Assembly: GCF_905404315.1 (NCBI RefSeq)
Contig: NC_066311.1
Span: 7,254,001-7,318,000 of the forward strand
DNA from: Leptidea sinapis
Lineage: Eukaryota; Arthropoda; Insecta; Lepidoptera; Pieridae
Length of the DNA: 64,000 nucleotides
Direction: 5' to 3'
Of this stretch, positions 63,333 through 64,000 are shown in pieces. The notes under the pieces are model-generated. The model saw only the letters and a program-made list of their open reading frames with translations. It had not been told where the DNA came from and searched no databases. Position 1 is the stretch's first letter. Each line of letters opens with the position of its first letter. A program made the translations under genes and the position numbers.

Positions 63333-64000
63333 TAGATTGACAGATGACGGCTATAATCTTGTAAAAACGAAGATGTACAAATTGCACTAAGTTTTAAGCA
63401 ACTGTTCGCTTTCAAAGTTCGCCGGATTATACCTCGTCGCCAATCGCGAAACTGTAATTACTACTATTTCAAACATGTCAAATGACTTTTGGTATGGGTA
63501 TTTGGGTATGTTCCGATATGCACTGCGAGCACTGTACAGTGCTACCACTGTAGAAAAATTCGTACCGTTATTGACTGCCAGTATACTGCCGCAGTACCCT
63601 AGATAAATATATGACGTCATAAATCGCCGCCATATTCTATTGTGAGCAACTGGCCTTTTCGATGTAAGGTACTCGCAGTACTTTGATCACGTGATCAGTC
63701 AAAGCCACTCGAGTGCCTAACTTTAACGCCTAATATTATTAGATTTACAGTACTCCAACAACATTTTTTTTTATGAACTAGAAAACTTTAATACACTCAT
63801 TTGAATGCTGCGTCAAAAATGCGGCTGACAGTATACGGGATTGCGTTCCGTTTTAAACAGTAACCAGTATAACTGGCTATAAAGGAACGGCTTCAAAATA
63901 TGCTAAATTGACGTCACACTGTACAGTGGTCGCAGTGCATATCGGAAGATACTCTTTATAATTAACTAAATTTCAATTTTTACTTAGGCAGTCTTGCCTC
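63333..64000 (+). repeat. Unclassified repeat, copy split by a MITE, cut by window end
   Basis: 63333-63500 and 63958-64000 match 52775-52980 in order (GACGGCTATAATCTTGTAAA; AGGCAGTCTTGCCTC). The MITE at 63504-63954 lies between them. Confidence 0.6.
63504..63954. mobile_element. Harbinger-like MITE, copy 2
   Basis: 451 bp. The ends GGGTATGTTCCGATATGCAC and (reversed) GAGTATCTTCCGATATGCAC are flanked by TTT on both sides (63501-63503, 63955-63957). It shares almost its whole length with 57984-58422, including TACTCGCAGTACTTTGATCA and GGGATTGCGTTCCGTTTTAA. Confidence 0.75.

Overview
The window looks like nuclear DNA from an insect, most probably a moth or butterfly. It is AT-rich, has short exons with GT/AG borders separated by long introns, and is packed with non-LTR retrotransposon fragments, tRNA-derived short repeats, Helitron-like elements ending in CTAGT, mariner elements and MITEs. 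The Lepidoptera assignment is inference from the look of the repeats. There are no bacterial operons, ribosome binding sites or CRISPR arrays.

Two cellular genes can be read with confidence, and they converge tail to tail. On the + strand, five exons between 228 and 6312 encode the C-terminal part of a NUB1-like (NEDD8 ultimate buster 1) protein: UBA domain, acidic linker, second UBA domain, basic linker and a final DEDYLD tail. The 5' part of the gene lies outside the window. On the - strand, ten coding exons from 29405 down to 12150 join in phase into one 518-residue TRAF-like protein: two CCHC TRAF-type zinc fingers, a long coiled coil and a C-terminal MATH (TRAF-C) domain, with no RING. 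About 5.8 kb separates the two stop codons. NUB1 acts in NEDD8/ubiquitin turnover and TRAF proteins in signalling; nothing in the sequence links their functions beyond proximity.

Introns and intergenic DNA are mobile-element debris. Intron 4 of the TRAF-like gene holds a complete mariner (21163-22457) with an unbroken 351-codon transposase, matched terminal inverted repeats and TA duplications. All other transposase and reverse transcriptase fragments are broken. From about 30 kb to the right end I find no confident cellular gene, only one possible first exon/promoter (about 37.7-37.94 kb) and a broken THAP-like start (56.59 kb).

The right half is useful for insertion history, because several elements are nested and their boundaries can be read: a LINE with 8-bp duplications inside a large inverted-repeat element (43.56-44.91 kb), a LINE inside a Helitron-like element (46.74-47.83 kb), a LINE inside a broken mariner-type transposase (53.79-54.91 kb), a Harbinger-like MITE inside an older repeat (63.50-63.95 kb), and a 44-bp poly(A) micro-insertion with a 13-bp target duplication (62.46 kb). 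A roughly 290-300 bp repeat carrying a tRNA-like segment occurs as circularly permuted copies, which is the least ordinary repeat structure seen. I did not find an obviously new multi-gene system.
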